DNA of 6,143 nt from Oligoflexaceae bacterium (GTDB taxonomy: Bacteria; Bdellovibrionota_B; Oligoflexia; Oligoflexales; Oligoflexaceae). Below are positions 5,409-6,143 of the stretch, piece after piece (position 1 is the stretch's first letter; each line of letters begins with the position of its first letter). The notes beneath the pieces were generated by a model. It made no database searches, had not been told where the DNA came from, and worked only from the letters and a program-made list of their open reading frames with translations. The DNA lies in contig CANJJY010000285.1 in NCBI GenBank assembly GCA_947474445.1, positions 1 through 6,143 of the forward strand, in the 5' to 3' direction. Position numbers and translations under genes: made by a program.

Positions 5409-5424
5409 TGGCACAAAGTCTGCT
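5409..5424 (+). promoter_or_regulatory. sigma-54 (RpoN) promoter of glnII
   Basis: TGGCAC (5409-5414), a perfect -24 element, is followed after exactly five bases by CTGCT (5420-5424), a one-mismatch -12 element, giving the invariant GG-N10-GC. Transcription would begin near 5435, with a leader of about 53 bases before ATG 5488. Sigma-54 control of glutamine synthetase under an NtrC-type activator is well known in proteobacteria, so context strongly supports the call. Confidence 0.8.
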
Positions 5425-5487
5425 TAAGCGGGGGCAATGAAGAGGCCACCAAGGCCAACAACCTTCTTAGCATCAGAGGACCCGCTT

Positions 5488-6143
5488 ATGAGTCAGTACA
5501 AAGCCGAGTATATCTGGATCGACGGCACCAAACCTACTCCCCTCCTCCGGTCGAAGACTAAAATCGTCGACAGTGACTCGCAGCCACCCATCTGGGGCTT
5601 CGACGGTTCCAGTACTAATCAAGCTCCAGGCAAAGCGTCTGACTGCGTTCTCAAGCCTGTTTTCGTCTGTCCCGATCCCCTGCGTGGCGGCAACAACAAA
5701 CTGGTTCTCTGTGAAGTCCTGACGACTGACATGGAACCGCATCCGAGCAACACTCGTGCTAAATGTGTAGCAACGGCCTCTCGGTATGTCGATCAGGACA
5801 TGTGGTATGGTCTGGAGCAAGAGTACACCTTGTTTCAAGACGGTCGTCCTCTCGGCTGGCCAACAGCTGGATATCCTGCGCCCCAAGGCCCCTACTACTG
5901 TAGCGTCGGCGGAGATTACGTCTACGGCCGTGAAATCGTCGAAAAACACCTCGATGCCTGCCTTCTGGCCGGTTTGAAAATTTCGGGCATCAACGCCGAA
6001 GTCATGCCCGCCCAGTGGGAATTCCAGGTCGGTCCCCTCAATGCTCCAGAAGTCGGCGATCAGCTCACGATCGCTCGCTGGCTCCTCTCGCGCATAGCCG
6101 AAGAGTATTCGGTACATGTCAGCCTCGATCCCAAACCAGTCAA
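5488..6143 (+). CDS. glnII: glutamine synthetase type II (GSII, eukaryote-like), 5' part
   Basis: Glutamine synthetase makes glutamine from glutamate, ammonia and ATP in the cytoplasm. The first 218 residues of about 340 are in the window; the gene runs off the right end with no stop or frameshift. The sequence follows the GlnII group of rhizobia and actinomycetes: YKAEYIWIDGT near the start and LRSKTKI (beta-grasp domain), then WGFDGSSTNQ (36-45), PDPLRGG (62-68), HPSNTR (85-90), GLEQEYTLF (108-116, metal-binding Glu110/Glu112), GPYYCSVG (134-141), GREIVEKHLDAC (147-158) and NAEVMPAQWEFQ (169-180). The start at ATG 5488 has AGAGGA seven bases upstream and gives the family's usual N-terminus. 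An in-frame ATG at 5437 would add 17 residues, but it lies only two bases after the predicted transcription start. A sigma-54 promoter precedes it (5409-5424). GSII enzymes lack the adenylylation control site of GSI, so transcription is likely the main control. Confidence 0.97.
   Translation, partial: MSQYKAEYIWIDGTKPTPLLRSKTKIVDSDSQPPIWGFDGSSTNQAPGKASDCVLKPVFVCPDPLRGGNNKLVLCEVLTTDMEPHPSNTRAKCVATASRYVDQDMWYGLEQEYTLFQDGRPLGWPTAGYPAPQGPYYCSVGGDYVYGREIVEKHLDACLLAGLKISGINAEVMPAQWEFQVGPLNAPEVGDQLTIARWLLSRIAEEYSVHVSLDPKPV

Noticed and set aside
5473..6117. 214-codon open frame on the minus strand
   Set aside because: It lies entirely antisense to the clearly conserved glnII reading frame; the translation shows no family motif, and the openness is a codon-bias shadow.

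Overview
The window looks like chromosomal DNA from a Gram-negative, proteobacteria-like bacterium of moderate GC content. Four of the eight genes carry lipoprotein signal peptides, two good sigma-54 type promoter elements are present, and one possible flagellar-sigma (FliA-type) promoter. A eukaryote-like type II glutamine synthetase, a class II DAHP synthase and secreted trypsin-like/FnIII proteins would fit a Bdellovibrionota/Oligoflexia or delta-proteobacterial genome. That placement is inference; no rRNA or other taxonomic marker is present.

Layout. 1-575 (+): C-terminal part of a class II DAHP synthase (shikimate pathway). 576-753: intergenic, with a hairpin and a FliA-like promoter. 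754-1683 (+): a probable lipoprotein joining a fibronectin type III domain to a PEBP (YbhB-type) domain. 1758-1794: a strong intrinsic terminator between two convergent genes. 1814-2620 (-): lipoprotein S1-family serine protease. 2757-3104 (-): small SmpA/OmlA-like lipoprotein. 3224-3703 (-): cysteine-type glutathione peroxidase. 3824-4885 (+): PhoD-like phosphatase lipoprotein, divergent from the peroxidase. 4960-5187 (-): 75-residue single-pass membrane protein of unknown function, convergent with the phosphatase. 5188-5487: a 300-base divergent regulatory region. 5488-6143 (+): 5' two thirds of a type II glutamine synthetase (glnII), running off the window.

How the genes relate. There is no obvious multi-gene operon: the three minus-strand genes at 1814-3703 are separated by gaps of 119 and 136 bases. 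Most of the window is a set of individually transcribed cell-envelope or periplasmic proteins (protease, phosphatase, PEBP fusion, small lipoprotein) plus housekeeping enzymes. The most interesting structure is the region between the small membrane protein and glnII. It holds two sigma-54-like elements facing outward, sharing a 9-base identical core and the same GG-N10-GC spacing, with a short dyad between them. This suggests that the unknown 75-residue protein may be controlled together with glutamine synthetase by a nitrogen-responsive activator. No CRISPR array, insertion sequence, tRNA or rRNA was seen.
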